64,000 nt of DNA from an uncultured Oleiphilus sp. (GCA_913020045.1 CAJWBE010000014.1:1-64000); one strand, 5' to 3'; shown: positions 37,994-47,833, counted from the first letter of the stretch. Notes: generated by a model from the sequence alone, not told the origin. Translations and numbers: made by a program.

Positions 37994-40150
37994 TTATATA
38001 GCGATTGAGCGGGCAGGCGGGTTGAGTCTTGTCATGATCTGCTCTGCAGATACTGCGCGTCCAAAGTAGAATCCCTGCATCTCCTGACAACCTAGAGATT
38101 TTAAGTATTCAAGTTGTACGCGGGTTTCAACACCTTCTGCGACAATGTTCAGTTTTAGTCCGTGAGCCATCGACACGATCGCATTGACGATACACGCCTC
38201 GTCCTTGGTGTTTTCGATTTCTCGGACAAAGCTCTGATCTACCTTTAAGGTATGAATGGGTAGCTTGCTTAAGTAGTTAAGCGAGGAGTAGCCCGTTCCG
38301 AAATCATCAATTGCGATTGAAACGCCGTGTTCCGCAAGCTTGTTTAGCTTTTTGGTCATCCGCTCTAGATCTTTCATGATGACATCTTCGGTCAGTTCAA
38401 TCTCTAGGTTCTGGGCAGGGAAGCGGCTTGTTTTCAGCGACGACAATAAACGCTCGACATACTTGGGATGTTCGACCTGCAATGGTGAGAAATTAACGGA
38501 TAGGCGAATCTCTGGATGGCCGTTCTTGAGCCAGCTTCCAACCTCAGTGCAGGCGGTTTGTAAAACCCAATCGTTAAGGTCTGACATGAGGCGAGTTTCT
38601 TCTGCAAGCGGAATGAAATCGCCCGGATAAACTAAGCCGCGCTCAGGGTGTTGCCATCTAACAAGGGCTTCAACGCCAATAATTTTTTCGGTTTGAGAGC
38701 ATACTTTTGGCTGATAAAAGACTTTGAATTCGTTGCGCTCAATCGCTAGACGAATGTCTCGTTCAAGATTGAGTCGGTTGGAGTCAGTGACAGACATAGA
38801 GTTGCTGAAGAACTTATAACCGTCTTTACCGCGCCCTTTGACGTGATACATCGCAACATCTGCATTTTGTATTAATTGTTCGACTGTTTCTCCACCTACT
38901 GGCGAGATAGCAATACCAATACTGACGCCAACGAAGACTTCGTGGTCGCCCAGCTTAAATGGCTCTTTGAGTACATTAATTACCTTTTTTGCAATCGTTC
39001 TGGCGTCTTCCGATGCGGTGATCGCAGGCAGTAGCAGCGTAAACTCATCGCCACCAAAACGCGACAGCGTATCGCACTTGCGGACGCAGCTTTCGAGCCG
39101 CAGTGCCACCGACTGAAGAAGCCTGTCACCCATCGCATGGCCTAGGGTATCGTTAACGATCTTGAACCGGTCTAAGTCCAGAAACATGACAGCGACATGC
39201 TTACCGTTTCGTTTAGATTGCGCCAAGGCCAAGTTCAAACGGTCTTTGAATAGCGCTCGATTTGGCAGTCGGGTTAACAGGTCATGATAAGCCTGAAAGT
39301 TGATAAACTCTTCTGCTTCTTTTCGTTCGGTAATGTCCCTCGCGGTACCATAGGTGCCTAAGATACGGTCAGGAGATGATTTGGCGGTCGCGCTGTTTTC
39401 AATCGGGAAAAATGTAATTTCGAAATGTCGAGACTCGTGTGTTTCTTTGCGCATGCGAAGACGAAGTTCGCTGCTCCATGCGCCAGTTTGTCTGCCAACT
39501 TGCTCGGTAAAAATATAGTTCGCACGCTCACGGTCTGCCGGGTCAACAATCGTATGGTAGTGTTTTCCGATCAGGTCGGCTTTGTTGTAGCCAAGTAGTG
39601 CTTGCACTTTTTTGTTGAGAAAAGTGAAGCAGCCTTGTTTATCAAGCATGAAAACAACGTCGGGAGAGCTGTTTACAATGTAGCGATGCAGCTCTTCAGA
39701 TTTTTTTAACCTGATCTGCATGGCAGCATGGGCTTTCTCAAGCATCACCTTTTGCAAGGCATTGTTCACGGTGTTTAGCAGTTCTTCTGGGTCGTAAGGT
39801 TTTTTGATGTAGTCATATGCGCCGCGTCGCAGGGCTTTGCTAACGTGGCTAAACGAAGATTCACCGCTTACCACCACGGTTGCCACATCAATTTCATTTT
39901 CAGCGATAAAGGACATGACCTCATGTCCACTCATATCGCCCATATTTAGATCGAGTAGCACAAGGTCGACGTCTGAGTCGGTCAGTCGTTCGCAGGCGCT
40001 GACGCCACCCAAAGCGGTGTCGGTGTGGTATCCCTCATTGCTTAGCAGCTCTTGCAAGCTAGCTAGCATCCGATACTCATCGTCGACAATGAGAATGCGG
40101 GCTTTTTCCGTACTGACTTGAGTGTCAGGTTTGGTTTTTCTGATTTTCAT
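37994..40150 (-). CDS. Response regulator with PAS, GGDEF and EAL domains
   Basis: A 718-residue bifunctional c-di-GMP enzyme. The receiver domain (residues about 16-130) has the phosphoacceptor Asp67 in LLDLNMGD and acidic Asp23/24. A PAS domain occupies about residues 155-280. The GGDEF domain is catalytic-type (RFGGDEFTLLLP) with an upstream RxxD I-site (RKCD). The EAL domain retains EALVRW, the DDFGTGYSSL loop and the EGVET motif, so both activities are predicted. It lies 30 nt after the HDOD-histidine kinase gene, its probable cognate kinase. Confidence 0.93.
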   Translation of the reverse strand: MKIRKTKPDTQVSTEKARILIVDDEYRMLASLQELLSNEGYHTDTALGGVSACERLTDSDVDLVLLDLNMGDMSGHEVMSFIAENEIDVATVVVSGESSFSHVSKALRRGAYDYIKKPYDPEELLNTVNNALQKVMLEKAHAAMQIRLKKSEELHRYIVNSSPDVVFMLDKQGCFTFLNKKVQALLGYNKADLIGKHYHTIVDPADRERANYIFTEQVGRQTGAWSSELRLRMRKETHESRHFEITFFPIENSATAKSSPDRILGTYGTARDITERKEAEEFINFQAYHDLLTRLPNRALFKDRLNLALAQSKRNGKHVAVMFLDLDRFKIVNDTLGHAMGDRLLQSVALRLESCVRKCDTLSRFGGDEFTLLLPAITASEDARTIAKKVINVLKEPFKLGDHEVFVGVSIGIAISPVGGETVEQLIQNADVAMYHVKGRGKDGYKFFSNSMSVTDSNRLNLERDIRLAIERNEFKVFYQPKVCSQTEKIIGVEALVRWQHPERGLVYPGDFIPLAEETRLMSDLNDWVLQTACTEVGSWLKNGHPEIRLSVNFSPLQVEHPKYVERLLSSLKTSRFPAQNLEIELTEDVIMKDLERMTKKLNKLAEHGVSIAIDDFGTGYSSLNYLSKLPIHTLKVDQSFVREIENTKDEACIVNAIVSMAHGLKLNIVAEGVETRVQLEYLKSLGCQEMQGFYFGRAVSAEQIMTRLNPPARSIAI

Positions 40151-40180
40151 GATACTCGCTGGCCATTTTTTAATTAGGTG

Positions 40181-42304
40181 TCACAGGCGTTTAGTTCCAG
40201 ATAAATGCATTGGTAGTAAGATCTGAAAACTGGTGCCATTTTGGTTGCTTCTGCAGCTTATGGTTCCCTGAGCTTCCGTGACCAGGTTCTTGGTAATACT
40301 TAATCCTAAGCCTGAATGCCCGCTTCCTTTGGTAGAGGAAACAGGCGAAAACAGGCCTTTTAATATGTGAGCCGGAATACCCGGCCCATTGTCTTCTATC
40401 ACTATTTCAGCAAAATCACGACCGTTAACATTCACGTTGTCGCTGGTTCTTATGGTGATAATTCCGCCATCCTCTTCCATTGCTTCTACGGCGTTTCTCA
40501 GCAAGTTTGTGAGAACTTGGCGAAAGCTATTGCGATTCGCATTGTTTCGCTGCATGTCACTAGCAAGGTCTAGTTCACAGCGCACGTCGTGGCTTAGAAA
40601 CAAAGAGCTTTTATACAGTTTAACTAAGCTGTTTATTTCGTCGTTTAGTTCTACGCCCGGTTCTTGGTCTATCGAGCTATGCTGTAAATCTTTCAAGCGC
40701 AATAATATGTGTCCAGTGCGCTCGACTTCTTCTTTTAAAATCTTGAGTTCTTCTTGAATATCTTCGTGATCGCCTAGTTTATGTGCAAGCGTGGCGAGAT
40801 AGTTGTTAATTATATTTAAGGGGTTGTTGGCCTCGTGCACGAGCTCACCGACTCGCAAGGTAAGCTCATTCACATTTAGATTGTTTTCATTGCGGCTTAT
40901 TTGGCTAAGCGTTTTTTCGCAAGTCAGGGCTATTTCTTCGGCGAAATAGCGCAGCAAATTGTGTTGGCCAACCCTATTGACCAGACCTTCATCATTGCCG
41001 GCGGCGAGCACACAAAACAGCTTGTCGTCACAATAAATCGGAATACAAATAATACCTTGCGCTCTGACGACGCGAATAATCTGTTGATCAACCACAGGCA
41101 GTTCGTCTAGCGCTGCGCTTTCCTCAACAGAGCATATGATTTCACGCTGTATGGCAGCTTTCGCAACAATGCTGCGTTCTTCTTCTAATTTAAATTTGAT
41201 CGGCACACTGTCAGGGTGCTCGGGCATAATAAAGCTGAGCTCGTTGGTTTCTTCTTCATACCAAAATACGGCGCTATGGGAATATCCAAAGAGAAGTTCT
41301 AACGTGCTTTGAAACGAGCGTCCGAGTTCTTGCTTAGAGCTGGCCCTGTTTAGTTCGGCCGCTGCGGTCTGAAGTAAGCCAATATTTCGTATCTGCTTGG
41401 CCAGCTCAACTTGCTTGTGCTCGTCGGCCTCGGCGCTATTTTCACCATTTTCTAAATCAGGATCCAGCTTGATGCCCAGTGAGCGGGCAATCGAGATTAC
41501 TTCAGAGCTGATCTTGCTAATGATTTCGCTGACGAGTGAGGCATTGAGCTCGAACAGTTGCTCAGCACAATCGAAGTTGCTTTGCATCGCCTCTGGATCG
41601 GCAGAGCTAAGTTTGCTCGCTAGGTAAATTATTTTAACCAAATGATGCGCATCACGAACGGTGCTGTTTGCCGCATGGTGAAACTCAATGGCATCGGCCA
41701 TCAAATCGTTTAGACCCCATTCTTTAACTAACCACGCGCCAACATCGGCATGATTCACAGAAAACTTTTGCTTTTCGCGCACGCAGCGTTCTTGTTCTTG
41801 CGGGCATTGTTGCAAGAGCGTATTAAAGTCATCTGAATAATTGGTCTCGAGTACGAGTTCGCCAATGTTATGCATCAATCCGGTCAGGTAGGCTTCATCT
41901 GGGTTAGGGTAACTAGTGAGTATCGCAAGTGACTTGGCCATTAGCGCGCATGACAATGAACGCTTCCAGAAAGACTTGAGGTACTCCGTGTGTCCCGTAT
42001 TAAAGCCAGAGAAGAATTGCTGAATAGACGCCGTAATCACGATGGTCTTGATGGTGTCTGTCCCTAAAACGAGCAGCGCTCGCTCTAGGCTATTTATTTT
42101 CGTTCCTCTACTAAAGAACGAAGAGTTAGCGAGCAGCACAACGCGTGACGCAATCGCCGCATCCCGGCTGATGATCGAGGATAATTCTTGGAACGATACT
42201 TTATTACCCTGACAGGCATGCAGCATGTCCACTAAAACATGCGGCAAGGAGGGTAGTCGGTGGACCTTAAGATCCGCCAAAATGTCTGTTTGGTTGTATG
42301 ACAT
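40181..42304 (-). CDS. HDOD-GAF-histidine kinase
   Basis: A 707-residue cytoplasmic sensor kinase. An N-terminal HDOD domain spans about residues 15-210 (motifs LPSLPHVLVDML, ISRDAAIASRVVLLANSSFF, GLMHNIGELVLETN). A GAF-like domain lies roughly at 310-455. The HisKA part has the H-box His490 in GELVHEANNPLNII, and the ATPase domain has NLLRNAVEAM, DNGPGIP and GLGLSITKNL. No membrane segments are seen. It is upstream of, and co-directional with, the REC-PAS-GGDEF-EAL gene, so the two probably form a two-component c-di-GMP circuit. The MinD-like gene is divergent. Confidence 0.9.
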   Translation of the reverse strand: MSYNQTDILADLKVHRLPSLPHVLVDMLHACQGNKVSFQELSSIISRDAAIASRVVLLANSSFFSRGTKINSLERALLVLGTDTIKTIVITASIQQFFSGFNTGHTEYLKSFWKRSLSCALMAKSLAILTSYPNPDEAYLTGLMHNIGELVLETNYSDDFNTLLQQCPQEQERCVREKQKFSVNHADVGAWLVKEWGLNDLMADAIEFHHAANSTVRDAHHLVKIIYLASKLSSADPEAMQSNFDCAEQLFELNASLVSEIISKISSEVISIARSLGIKLDPDLENGENSAEADEHKQVELAKQIRNIGLLQTAAAELNRASSKQELGRSFQSTLELLFGYSHSAVFWYEEETNELSFIMPEHPDSVPIKFKLEEERSIVAKAAIQREIICSVEESAALDELPVVDQQIIRVVRAQGIICIPIYCDDKLFCVLAAGNDEGLVNRVGQHNLLRYFAEEIALTCEKTLSQISRNENNLNVNELTLRVGELVHEANNPLNIINNYLATLAHKLGDHEDIQEELKILKEEVERTGHILLRLKDLQHSSIDQEPGVELNDEINSLVKLYKSSLFLSHDVRCELDLASDMQRNNANRNSFRQVLTNLLRNAVEAMEEDGGIITIRTSDNVNVNGRDFAEIVIEDNGPGIPAHILKGLFSPVSSTKGSGHSGLGLSITKNLVTEAQGTISCRSNQNGTSFQILLPMHLSGTKRL

Positions 42305-42468
42305 AAAAAAAATAAAATAAATGCTTTGAATTGAGCTTAGACAATTGTCTTTAAAAATTAAAGGTTTATTGGGTTTATTTTAAGTGATTCTTGAGAAGTT
42401 TGGGTGACAATTTGGTTATAAAGTGATCTAGGCAGGCTTGGCATGGGTTTTTTAGATTAGCGATTCGC

Positions 42469-42622
42469 TATAAAATCCATTTCATATCCCATCGCAAAAG
42501 AGTGGGCAACGCATTATCTGGGCAATTCTGCATGGCAGGGCGGCTTAACGTGAAGGCTTAAGGCATATTGGTGAATCATTTCAGGACGAAATGCTGCCAA
42601 GAAAGTCTGAGCTTTCTTAAGA
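42469..42622 (+). promoter_or_regulatory. Leader of the MinD-like gene with possible promoter, AGGA-loop hairpin and terminator-like stem
   Basis: The 354-nt divergent gap (42305-42658) holds TATAAA (42469-42474) as a -10 candidate. A perfect CATTTC / GAAATG hairpin (42577-42593) with loop AGGAC resembles a CsrA/RsmA site. An AAGAAAG / CTTTCTT stem lies at about 42600-42621. The start ATG 42659 has no strong Shine-Dalgarno. A riboswitch was considered, but I cannot match a known class. Confidence 0.3.
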
Positions 42623-42658
42623 TAGCGATAATTATTGATACCGAGTAGTGACCCTTAC

Positions 42659-44239
42659 ATGTCTTTTTTGACTGTTAATAAAGAAAATTCTACCAAGAAA
42701 ATACCTAGAGTTATTGCTATCACGGGCGGGAAAGGCGGTGTTGGCAAAACGAGCATATCGGTCAATCTTTCTATTGCTTTATCTCGCAACGGATCGAAAG
42801 TTTGCTTGTTCGACGCCGATACTGGCCTCGCTAACATTAATATTATGCTTGGCTTGCATCCGGCTTATACCTTGGAGCATCTGTTTACGGGCGAAAAGTC
42901 GATACAAGACATTGTGATCGAAGGCCCTGAAGGTATTCAGATTGTGCCTGGCGCGTCAGGCTTTGCACAATGTGTTGAATTGGATGTCGGGCAGCAACAA
43001 CGTTTGGTCAGCTCAATTCAAGCGATCGAACCGCATTATGATTATATGGTGGTCGATACGGCGGCAGGTATTTCGCCAACGGTGCTGCACTTTATCGCTG
43101 CGTCCCAAGTAGCTGTCATAGTCGTGACACCTGAACCGACTTCTCTTACCGATGCGTTTTCTCTCGTCAAAGTACTGAAACGAAGAGGCTATCGACGCAA
43201 GGTTCAAGTGATCGTCAATATGTCTGCGAACTCTTCCCAAGCTGAAAAGGTATTTCGTCGTTTCAGTAATGCCTTAGATAAGTATCTAAGCTTGAAAGCA
43301 GAATATCTCGGCTCGGTTTGGATGGACGAAAGTATGCGTACGGCTGTGACGCTGCAGCGGCCGGTTGCGTTGTTTCCGCGCAATGACCCGTCCGCTCGTA
43401 GTTTTTATCGTTTGGCTGATCGCGTTGATGAAATATTTAGTCGCCCCGGTGTTCCCAAGCTAGCGTTTAGTTCCTATTGGCAAAAACTGGTGGAGGCCTA
43501 TGCTATCCGCCGACAAGCAGAGCCAATCGTCGAATCACCTGCAGAGCAGTCGCCTCAGCCTACGCAAAGTATTGATACGCTTCGACAGGAAACAACGGAG
43601 TCCTCTGCGACCACTTCACCTGACGCTGGTTCAGGTAAAGTGGTCGACATGAACGGGCAGCATTTTTCTGTACCTTCGGAGAAAGCCGAGGAAAGCCAAG
43701 TACAAAAGCAGCAACAAGAGAAAGAAAAGCTTAAACAGCTCGCAGAACAAGTCAGGCGCACTCAGCTTAGCGGTGCTGCGGACTCTCATTCGCAAGACCC
43801 TTCTCAGCCTTTGAGTGCTGACTCTGAGAATAACTGGATCGATTTACGTGTCAAAATGAGCCAGTTCATTGCCGACCCGAATACAACGCCAGAGCAAGTT
43901 ACAACGCTTTTATCTAGCTGTATTTTTGGATATGGCGAGCGATTAGGTGCGGCCGCGCATGATGTGATGCATGGCTTGTTTTCTTTGCTTCAGCCTGAAA
44001 TGCTGAATGACGAACAGCGTATGATGCTGCGTTCTGAAGCGCTTCGTTTAGGTGCGCTGTCTGAGGCGGATGAGTCAATAGAAGTATCCACTGCTCCTCC
44101 AGAGCGATATGACGAAAACGGCTTCGGCTGCCAAACCAGCCTCGCTGATGCGATTCGTGGCGCCTCTGATAAGGTGCCGTTGGAAAACCTACTTGAGTCT
44201 ATTAAGTATGCATCGCTGGTTGATACCTCTAGCGAGTAA
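42659..44239 (+). CDS. MinD/ParA-family ATPase (FleN-like) with long C-terminal extension
   Basis: A 526-residue protein. Residues 15-270 form a deviant-Walker ATPase: [10 protein letters not shown] with Lys30, then FDADTGLANINIMLGL and the VVDTAAGISPTVL motif. This is closest by eye to FleN/YlxH proteins that control flagellar number. Beyond residue 300 a Gln/Glu/Ser-rich linker leads into an uncharacterised helical domain (from about 395, NWIDLRVKMSQFIADP). No flagellar gene is nearby. ATG 42659 (MSFLTVN) is preferred; eight further codons upstream are open. It is divergent from the HDOD kinase. Confidence 0.82.
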   Translation: MSFLTVNKENSTKKIPRVIAITGGKGGVGKTSISVNLSIALSRNGSKVCLFDADTGLANINIMLGLHPAYTLEHLFTGEKSIQDIVIEGPEGIQIVPGASGFAQCVELDVGQQQRLVSSIQAIEPHYDYMVVDTAAGISPTVLHFIAASQVAVIVVTPEPTSLTDAFSLVKVLKRRGYRRKVQVIVNMSANSSQAEKVFRRFSNALDKYLSLKAEYLGSVWMDESMRTAVTLQRPVALFPRNDPSARSFYRLADRVDEIFSRPGVPKLAFSSYWQKLVEAYAIRRQAEPIVESPAEQSPQPTQSIDTLRQETTESSATTSPDAGSGKVVDMNGQHFSVPSEKAEESQVQKQQQEKEKLKQLAEQVRRTQLSGAADSHSQDPSQPLSADSENNWIDLRVKMSQFIADPNTTPEQVTTLLSSCIFGYGERLGAAAHDVMHGLFSLLQPEMLNDEQRMMLRSEALRLGALSEADESIEVSTAPPERYDENGFGCQTSLADAIRGASDKVPLENLLESIKYASLVDTSSE

Positions 44240-44358
44240 TGTAAATACTTACCTTTTCTGAGCAGTGGTTGATGTTCTCGCGAGCCTCAATCACAATGCT
44301 TTTCTAGTCGTTTCTTTCTGTAAGCCTCCAATACGAATAAAGAAAATAGGGTGCAATC

Positions 44359-46311
44359 ATGTCTGATGAAAAAATTTATCCGGTCAAGCCAGCGGCGTTA
44401 GCACGCACAAAAATTACCGACAGCGATTACCAGCGTCTATATCAACAGTCGATCGATCAGCCTGAAGCGTTTTGGGCTGAGCAAGGCAAACGTATCGACT
44501 GGATGAAGCCATATCAGAAGGTCAAAGATGTGTCGTACGCCTCCGAGGACCTGCATATTCGATGGTTTGAAGACGGTGAGCTCAATGCGTCAGTCAATTG
44601 TTTGGATCGACACTTAGCAGAGCGGGGCGAACAAACAGCCATAATTTATGAAGGCGATGAGCCGGGCGAAGCCGTTAATATTTCGTATCGTACGTTGTAT
44701 GAACAAACCTGTCGGTTTGCGAATGTGCTTAAGACGCAAGGGGTAAAGAAGGGCGATATAGTGACGCTGTATATGCCAATGGTTCCCGAGACCGCGGTTG
44801 CGATGCTGGCGTGCGCACGTATTGGCGCGGTGCATTCGGTTGTGTTCGGAGGGTTTTCTCCTGAAGCGCTAGCGGCGCGTGTGATCGATGGGAAATCGAA
44901 ATGGATCATCACGGCGGACCAAGGTGTGCGTGGTGGTAAGACAATTCCCTTAAAAGAAAACGTTGAGCGCGCTTTAGACGGTGCGGCGTCAGACCTTGTG
45001 GTCAATGTGTTTGTCTTGCAGCGCACAGGTGCGGACGTACCATTTAAGGCCGGGCGGGATATTTGGTTTCATGAGGCGATGGCCGAGGCGTCTAGCGAGT
45101 GTCCTCCAGAGCGGATGAATGCCGAAGACCCTTTGTTCATGCTGTATACCTCCGGTTCTACCGGCACCCCAAAAGGCGTGCTGCACACAACGGGCGGCTA
45201 TCTTGTTTATGCCTCGCTGACGCACGAATCTGTTTTTGACTATCAAGAGGGCGACGTTTATTGGTGTACCGCAGACTTTGGCTGGATTACCGGACACAGT
45301 TACATATTGTATGGCCCCTTATGTAACGGCGCGGTATCAGTCCTTTTTGAGGGCGTTCCCAATTACCCTGATGTGTCGCGCTTTTGGCAGGTGATAGAAA
45401 CCCATCAAGTTAACGTGTTCTATACCGCGCCAACAGCAATAAGAGCGTTAATGGCGGAAGGTGACGCGCATGTTGAGAAATACTCGCGCGACAGTTTGAG
45501 ATTGCTTGGTTCGGTAGGCGAGCCGATTAATCCAGAAGCATGGGATTGGTACTATCGAGTCGTGGGCGGCGAGCGCTGCCCCATTGTGGACACCTGGTGG
45601 CAGACTGAAACGGGTGGCGTGCTGATTTCTCCACTACCCGGCGCGACCGCTCTAAAACCGGGTTCTGCCACGCGGCCTTTCTTTGGCGTGAAGCCAGCGC
45701 TGGTTGATAACGAGGGTAATTTACTCGAAGGCGAAGCCGAAGGTAATCTCGTTATTTTAGACAGTTGGCCTGGTCAAATGCGCACCGTATATGGCGACCA
45801 TCCGCGCTTTATTCAAACCTATTTTTCCACCTACGACGGCATGTACTTTACCGGAGACGGCGCGCGTCGAGACAAAGACGGCTACTACTGGATTACCGGA
45901 CGCGTCGACGACGTGCTAAACGTTTCGGGCCACAGAATGGGCACAGCCGAAATAGAAAGTGCACTCGTTGCGCACCCTGATGTGGCGGAGGCCGCGGTGG
46001 TAGGTTATCCGCACGACATCAAGGGGCAGGGGATTTATGTCTATGTTTCCCTGATGCATGACCATGATGTGGTGGCCGACGATGCACTTAAACAAACGCT
46101 CAAGTCTTGGGTGCGCAATGAGATTGGACCGATAGCAAGCCCCGATTTAATTCAGTTTGCACCGGGTTTGCCGAAAACGCGTTCAGGAAAAATCATGCGC
46201 CGAATTCTTCGCAAAATTGCAGCGAATGAGCACGACAGTCTCGGTGATATTTCTACCTTGGCAGACCCGTCTGTGGTCGAAAAACTCATTGACGCGCGCG
46301 AGAATCGCTAG
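44359..46311 (+). CDS. acs: Acetyl-coenzyme A synthetase
   Basis: Activates acetate to acetyl-CoA through acetyl-AMP. The 650 residues match the family. Visible are the ATP loop [19 protein letters not shown], the [10 protein letters not shown] motif and the C-terminal [14 protein letters not shown] segment, whose Lys611 is the residue acetylated to switch the enzyme off in other bacteria. The gene stands alone, 119 nt after the MinD-like gene, and ends in a good terminator. Confidence 0.97.
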   Translation: MSDEKIYPVKPAALARTKITDSDYQRLYQQSIDQPEAFWAEQGKRIDWMKPYQKVKDVSYASEDLHIRWFEDGELNASVNCLDRHLAERGEQTAIIYEGDEPGEAVNISYRTLYEQTCRFANVLKTQGVKKGDIVTLYMPMVPETAVAMLACARIGAVHSVVFGGFSPEALAARVIDGKSKWIITADQGVRGGKTIPLKENVERALDGAASDLVVNVFVLQRTGADVPFKAGRDIWFHEAMAEASSECPPERMNAEDPLFMLYTSGSTGTPKGVLHTTGGYLVYASLTHESVFDYQEGDVYWCTADFGWITGHSYILYGPLCNGAVSVLFEGVPNYPDVSRFWQVIETHQVNVFYTAPTAIRALMAEGDAHVEKYSRDSLRLLGSVGEPINPEAWDWYYRVVGGERCPIVDTWWQTETGGVLISPLPGATALKPGSATRPFFGVKPALVDNEGNLLEGEAEGNLVILDSWPGQMRTVYGDHPRFIQTYFSTYDGMYFTGDGARRDKDGYYWITGRVDDVLNVSGHRMGTAEIESALVAHPDVAEAAVVGYPHDIKGQGIYVYVSLMHDHDVVADDALKQTLKSWVRNEIGPIASPDLIQFAPGLPKTRSGKIMRRILRKIAANEHDSLGDISTLADPSVVEKLIDARENR

Positions 46312-46330
46312 GGCGCATATGTACGCTAGC

Positions 46331-46390
46331 ACCAATCAATAGGTTTCTTCGTTAGGCTTATTGATTGGTACTGATTTTTTAGGGATATAG
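46331..46390 (+). terminator. Terminator after acs
   Basis: ACCAATCAATA (46331-46341) pairs with TATTGATTGGT (46369-46379), followed shortly by TTTTTT. The loop is long (27 nt). It lies between convergent acs and the methyltransferase-like gene. Confidence 0.65.
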
Positions 46391-46448
46391 GGTTGAGTGA
46401 CAGCCATCCAACGGCGAGCGTTACGTCTTCAATAAACTGCCAGAGGCC

Positions 46449-47126
46449 CTAAATCTTTTTGGCCAAATAGATAGTGTGACGACTACCTTTGCCCTTATGC
46501 GCTCTAACGGTTTGTGTTTGCACTTTAAAATGCGCTTTCTTCAGCTGCTTGATAAATTTCGGATCGCTCCACGCAGACCATATCGCCAACATGCCGTTTG
46601 GAAAAAGTGTTTGTCGTATCGCTTGCAAGCTGTCGTCTGAATAGAGGCTGTCGTTGTCTAAGTGTGTAAAACCCTCAGGACCGTTGTCGACGTCTAACAA
46701 GACGGCATGATAAGTCGCCTTTTGTGCCTTAAAGAGAGCTGCGACATCGCCTAAAGCTACCTTTGTTCGAGGGTCGTTGAGCGGCCTGCCTGCACATTCG
46801 CCTAACGGCCCCTTGTTCCATTCAATGACCTCCGGTACCAACTCAGCTACCACTACTTGAGCGCTTTGCGATGTTGCTTTTAGCGCCGCGGCCAGCGTGA
46901 AGCCCATCCCCATTCCGCCGACCAATACTTTAGCGTCTTCAGTCTTCTTAAGGCCCGCACAGCCTAACTCTGCCAATGCGAGTTCGGAGCTATGCATTCG
47001 ACTATTCATCAACTCACCACGCAAGCCTTTAAGGTGAATCGAAAATTCATTATCGCGTTGGGTTAACTCCAATTCACCACCATCGTTGGGAATTTTCGCT
47101 GTGCCTAAGATTGTCCGTGGGGCCAT
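46449..47126 (-). CDS. Spermidine-synthase-like protein (SAM-fold)
   Basis: A 225-residue Rossmann-fold protein of the spermine/spermidine synthase type. Visible are the nucleotide-binding loop LVGGMGMGFTLAAAL, the acidic strand VVVAELVPEVIEW and a catalytic-loop-like VLLDVDNGPEGF. It lacks the N-terminal beta domain of true SpeE and the usual partner speD is absent, so polyamine synthesis is uncertain; many such short proteins are annotated only as family members. It is convergent with acs; the ATG at 47126 is followed upstream by the accessory region. Confidence 0.75.
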   Translation of the reverse strand: MAPRTILGTAKIPNDGGELELTQRDNEFSIHLKGLRGELMNSRMHSSELALAELGCAGLKKTEDAKVLVGGMGMGFTLAAALKATSQSAQVVVAELVPEVIEWNKGPLGECAGRPLNDPRTKVALGDVAALFKAQKATYHAVLLDVDNGPEGFTHLDNDSLYSDDSLQAIRQTLFPNGMLAIWSAWSDPKFIKQLKKAHFKVQTQTVRAHKGKGSRHTIYLAKKI

Positions 47127-47312
47127 AGTGTGTTCGATTTAGTGTTGTGGATTTGGTTGCGCGGCATTCTAGCATGGCGCGGGCAATAGAGTGTGTATGT
47201 GAGCGCGCATGCGCAGGTGGGCGATCATCAGGATTTACCGGGAAAGTGATTCGTTTGTTAAGGCTCACTTTTAAACATCAAGAAGACTACGATAGCGTCC
47301 TTAACTCACCTC

Positions 47313-47338
47313 AAATAGCGACCTCATGTCGCTTATTT
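47313..47338. repeat. Hairpin AAATAGCGAC / GTCGCTTATTT
   Basis: A near-perfect palindrome with a 5-nt loop and one extra base, ending at the first 181-bp repeat. A related GCGACCT...AGGTCG palindrome occurs at about 47789-47803 after the second repeat, so these stems flank the duplicated unit. Could be a terminator or a repeat-element end. Confidence 0.4.
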
Positions 47339-47516
47339 CTTGGATATCTAATTAGCAGTGTATTGTGCTATAAAAATCAGTAACTTATTGAGAGTAACCT
47401 AAACGGGATATACGACATAGGTCGCACTTCCTTTTAGGTTAAGTTGCTATTGTTTGTTTAAGGTGTTGAAAAGCATACTAAATAAAGGGAAGTGGCAATC
47501 CAGCGTGAAAAGGATA
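47336..47516 (+). repeat. 181-bp direct repeat, copy 1
   Basis: Aligns without gaps, as far as I can follow by eye, to copy 2 at 47593-47773, with most differences clustered in one internal 20-nt stretch. It contains no convincing ORF. The segment includes a GATATACGACATAGGTCGCA core and an AACCTAAA / TTTAGGTT pairing that copy 2 has lost. The 707-nt gap between 47127 and 47833 consists mostly of this repeat pair and the palindrome between them. Confidence 0.85.
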
Positions 47517-47526
47517 AGGAACAACT

Positions 47527-47581
47527 GGGGACAGACCACGTTTTATTTTCTTGATCTTACCGGAAAACGTGGTCTGTCCCC
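47527..47581. repeat. REP-type palindrome between the two direct repeats
   Basis: A perfect 18-nt inverted repeat, GGGGACAGACCACGTTTT and its complement, flanks a 19-nt spacer. I recognise the arm as a REP-like sequence of the kind moved by REP-associated tyrosine transposases (Y1/RAYT) in many gammaproteobacteria. No such transposase gene is in the window. Confidence 0.75.
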
Positions 47582-47592
47582 GATAGATTATA

Positions 47593-47773
47593 TTTCTTTG
47601 GTATCCAATTGACGGTGTATTATGCTTTAAAAATCAGTAACTTATTGAAGCCTGCGCAAGCAGGATATACGACATAGGTCGCATTTCCTTTTAGGTTAAG
47701 TTGCTATTGTCTGATTAAAGTGTTGAAAAGCATACTAAATAAACGGAAGTGGCAATCCAGGGTGAAAAGGATA
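47593..47773 (+). repeat. 181-bp direct repeat, copy 2
   Basis: Second copy of the unit at 47336-47516, offset by 257 nt, separated from it by 76 nt that include the REP palindrome. Same length to the base, roughly 85% identical by eye. It ends 61 nt before the start of the broken DUF3859 gene and may carry its promoter. Confidence 0.85.
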
Positions 47774-47833
47774 GGCGACTTAGTAAAAGCGACCTTAGGT
47801 CGTATATTCAAATGTTAGTTGTATAGAGGGAAT

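Noticed and set aside
42437-42454. A sigma-54 promoter before the MinD-like gene (TTGGCATGGGTTTTTT)
   Set aside because: The GG of the -24 box is present but the -12 GC is missing, so it does not meet the consensus.
42481-42600. A cyclic-di-GMP riboswitch in the leader, suggested by the neighbouring c-di-GMP gene
   Set aside because: None of the conserved GEMM stretches could be matched; only generic stems are seen.
47147-47383. A 78-residue open frame upstream of the duplicated segment
   Set aside because: It begins opposite the spermidine-synthase-like gene start and runs through the hairpin and the first repeat, with an Arg/Cys-rich N-terminus and no homology that I recognise. Spurious.
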